From Nocardioidaceae bacterium (GTDB lineage Bacteria > Actinomycetota > Actinomycetes > Propionibacteriales > Nocardioidaceae), in contig JAQSWV010000057.1 of NCBI GenBank assembly GCA_029266455.1, positions 1 to 44,391 on the forward strand: a DNA stretch of 44,391 bases. Reading direction: 5' to 3'. The translations under genes were made by a program, and so were the position numbers. Below the pieces are notes generated by a model. The model ran no database searches, was not told where the DNA came from, and saw only the letters and a program-made list of their open reading frames with translations. This document shows positions 43,547 through 44,391 of this stretch, piece after piece. The stretch's first letter is position 1; every line of letters begins with the position of its first letter.

Positions 43547-44365
43547 GTGTTCCAGGGACGTGGCGTCGAGATCAAGACGCCCGAGCAGATCGCGATCATG
43601 CGCCAGGCGGGCCTGGTGGTGGGCCGCACGCTGGAGCTGATGCGCTCCCGGGCGGAGCCCGGCATGACCACCGCTGCGCTCGACGCCCTGGCGGAGGAGC
43701 ACATCCGCGACAGTGGCGCGGTGCCGTCGTTCAAGAACTATCACGGCTTTCCGGCCAGCCTCTGCGTCTCGGTGGGCGACGAGGTCGTGCACGGCATTCC
43801 CGGCGACCGCCACCTGCTCGAGGGCGACGTCGTCTCGATCGACTGCGGCGCGATCGTCGACGGATGGCACGGCGACGCGGCGATCACCTTCGGGCTCGGC
43901 ACACTGGACCCGGCGACCGACGACCTGATCACCGTGTGCGAGAACGCGTTGTGGGCGGGTCTGGCCGCGACCCGGGTCGGTGGACGGCTGAGCGACGTCT
44001 CGGCCGCCGTCGAGTCGTTGGTCCGCAGCCGCGGCGACCTCGGGATCGTGGAGGACTATGTCGGCCACGGCATCGGGTCAGCGATGCACCAGCCGCCGAA
44101 CGTGCCCAACTACGGACGACCCGGCAAGGGCCCCCGGCTCGTGCGGGGCATGGCGCTGGCGGTGGAGCCGATGATCACGCTCGGCAGCCCACAGACCCGG
44201 GTCCTGGCCGACGACTGGACCGTCGTGACCGCTGACGGCCTGGCCGCGGCGCACTTCGAGCACACCGTGACGCCCACCGACACGGGCGTGTGGGTGCTGA
44301 CGGCTCTCGACGGGGGCCGGGAGCGGCTGGCGGCGATGGGAGTCCCCTTCGGCGGGGTCGAGTAG
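43547..44365 (+). CDS. map: Methionine aminopeptidase, type I
   Basis: This enzyme of about 272 aa removes the initiator methionine. The five metal ligands are visible in SIDCGAIVDGWHGDAA (two Asp), GHGIGSAMHQPP (His), ALAVEPMITLG (Glu) and AAHFEHTVTPT (Glu). Two adjacent GTG codons, 43544 and 43547, are possible starts. The GAGGAG six bases before 43547 favours the second. It follows adk by about 20 bp in the usual secY-adk-map order; infA would be expected beyond the window. The last 26 bp after it hold nothing recognisable. Confidence 0.96.
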   Translation: MFQGRGVEIKTPEQIAIMRQAGLVVGRTLELMRSRAEPGMTTAALDALAEEHIRDSGAVPSFKNYHGFPASLCVSVGDEVVHGIPGDRHLLEGDVVSIDCGAIVDGWHGDAAITFGLGTLDPATDDLITVCENALWAGLAATRVGGRLSDVSAAVESLVRSRGDLGIVEDYVGHGIGSAMHQPPNVPNYGRPGKGPRLVRGMALAVEPMITLGSPQTRVLADDWTVVTADGLAAAHFEHTVTPTDTGVWVLTALDGGRERLAAMGVPFGGVE

Positions 44366-44391
44366 GCCCCGGCGGCCGGCTGGGGCCCGCG

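Overview
The window is about 44 kb of very GC-rich DNA from an actinobacterium (class Actinomycetia; order not determinable from what I can see). The evidence is strong G/C codon bias, many GTG and one TTG start, the order rpmG-hadA-hadB ... tRNA-Trp-secE-nusG-rplK-rplA, an L10 leader, type Z S14, and the rpoBC / str / S10-spc-alpha arrangement usual in that class.

Left part (1-7.1 kb, minus strand) is accessory and central metabolism: a truncated amidohydrolase with a zinc alcohol dehydrogenase, a 2-oxoglutarate:ferredoxin oxidoreductase pair (korAB), a hotdog thioesterase overlapping an aldo/keto reductase, and a YajQ-family protein. From 7.2 to 12.7 kb lie tRNA-Tyr, -Thr and -Met, rpmG, a HadA/HadB-type dehydratase pair and murB on the plus strand. 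They face a minus-strand adenosine deaminase/aminotransferase pair, and tRNA-Trp follows.

From 12.8 kb to the right edge almost everything is plus-strand information processing: secE-nusG, rplK-rplA, rplJ-rplL behind an L10 leader, rpoB-rpoC, a Nudix hydrolase and a hydroxyacid-oxoacid transhydrogenase (an unusual insertion), rpsL-rpsG-fusA-tuf, and the S10/spc cluster from rpsJ to rplO. secY, adk and map end the window. Good -35/-10 pairs with exactly 17-bp spacers precede rplJ, rpoB, rpsL and rpsJ, and a strong terminator follows tuf.

The most striking observation is that three essential, highly conserved genes (rpoC, rpsG, tuf) each carry an internal loss of coding sequence plus a frameshift. 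The losses are about 91, 73 and 37 nt, all of the form 3n+1, and fall in strongly conserved stretches, while the other conserved genes read through. I regard assembly or consensus error (for example in a metagenome-derived genome) as far more likely than biology, but it can be checked. Other features of interest are a family of 46-bp palindromic elements, a 96-bp element with 14-bp inverted ends, a 63/64-bp tandem repeat between tRNA genes, and recurrent short CA-rich tandem repeats in the 5' leaders of ribosomal and secretion genes. I found no CRISPR array, transposase, phage gene or clearly new defence or metabolic system.
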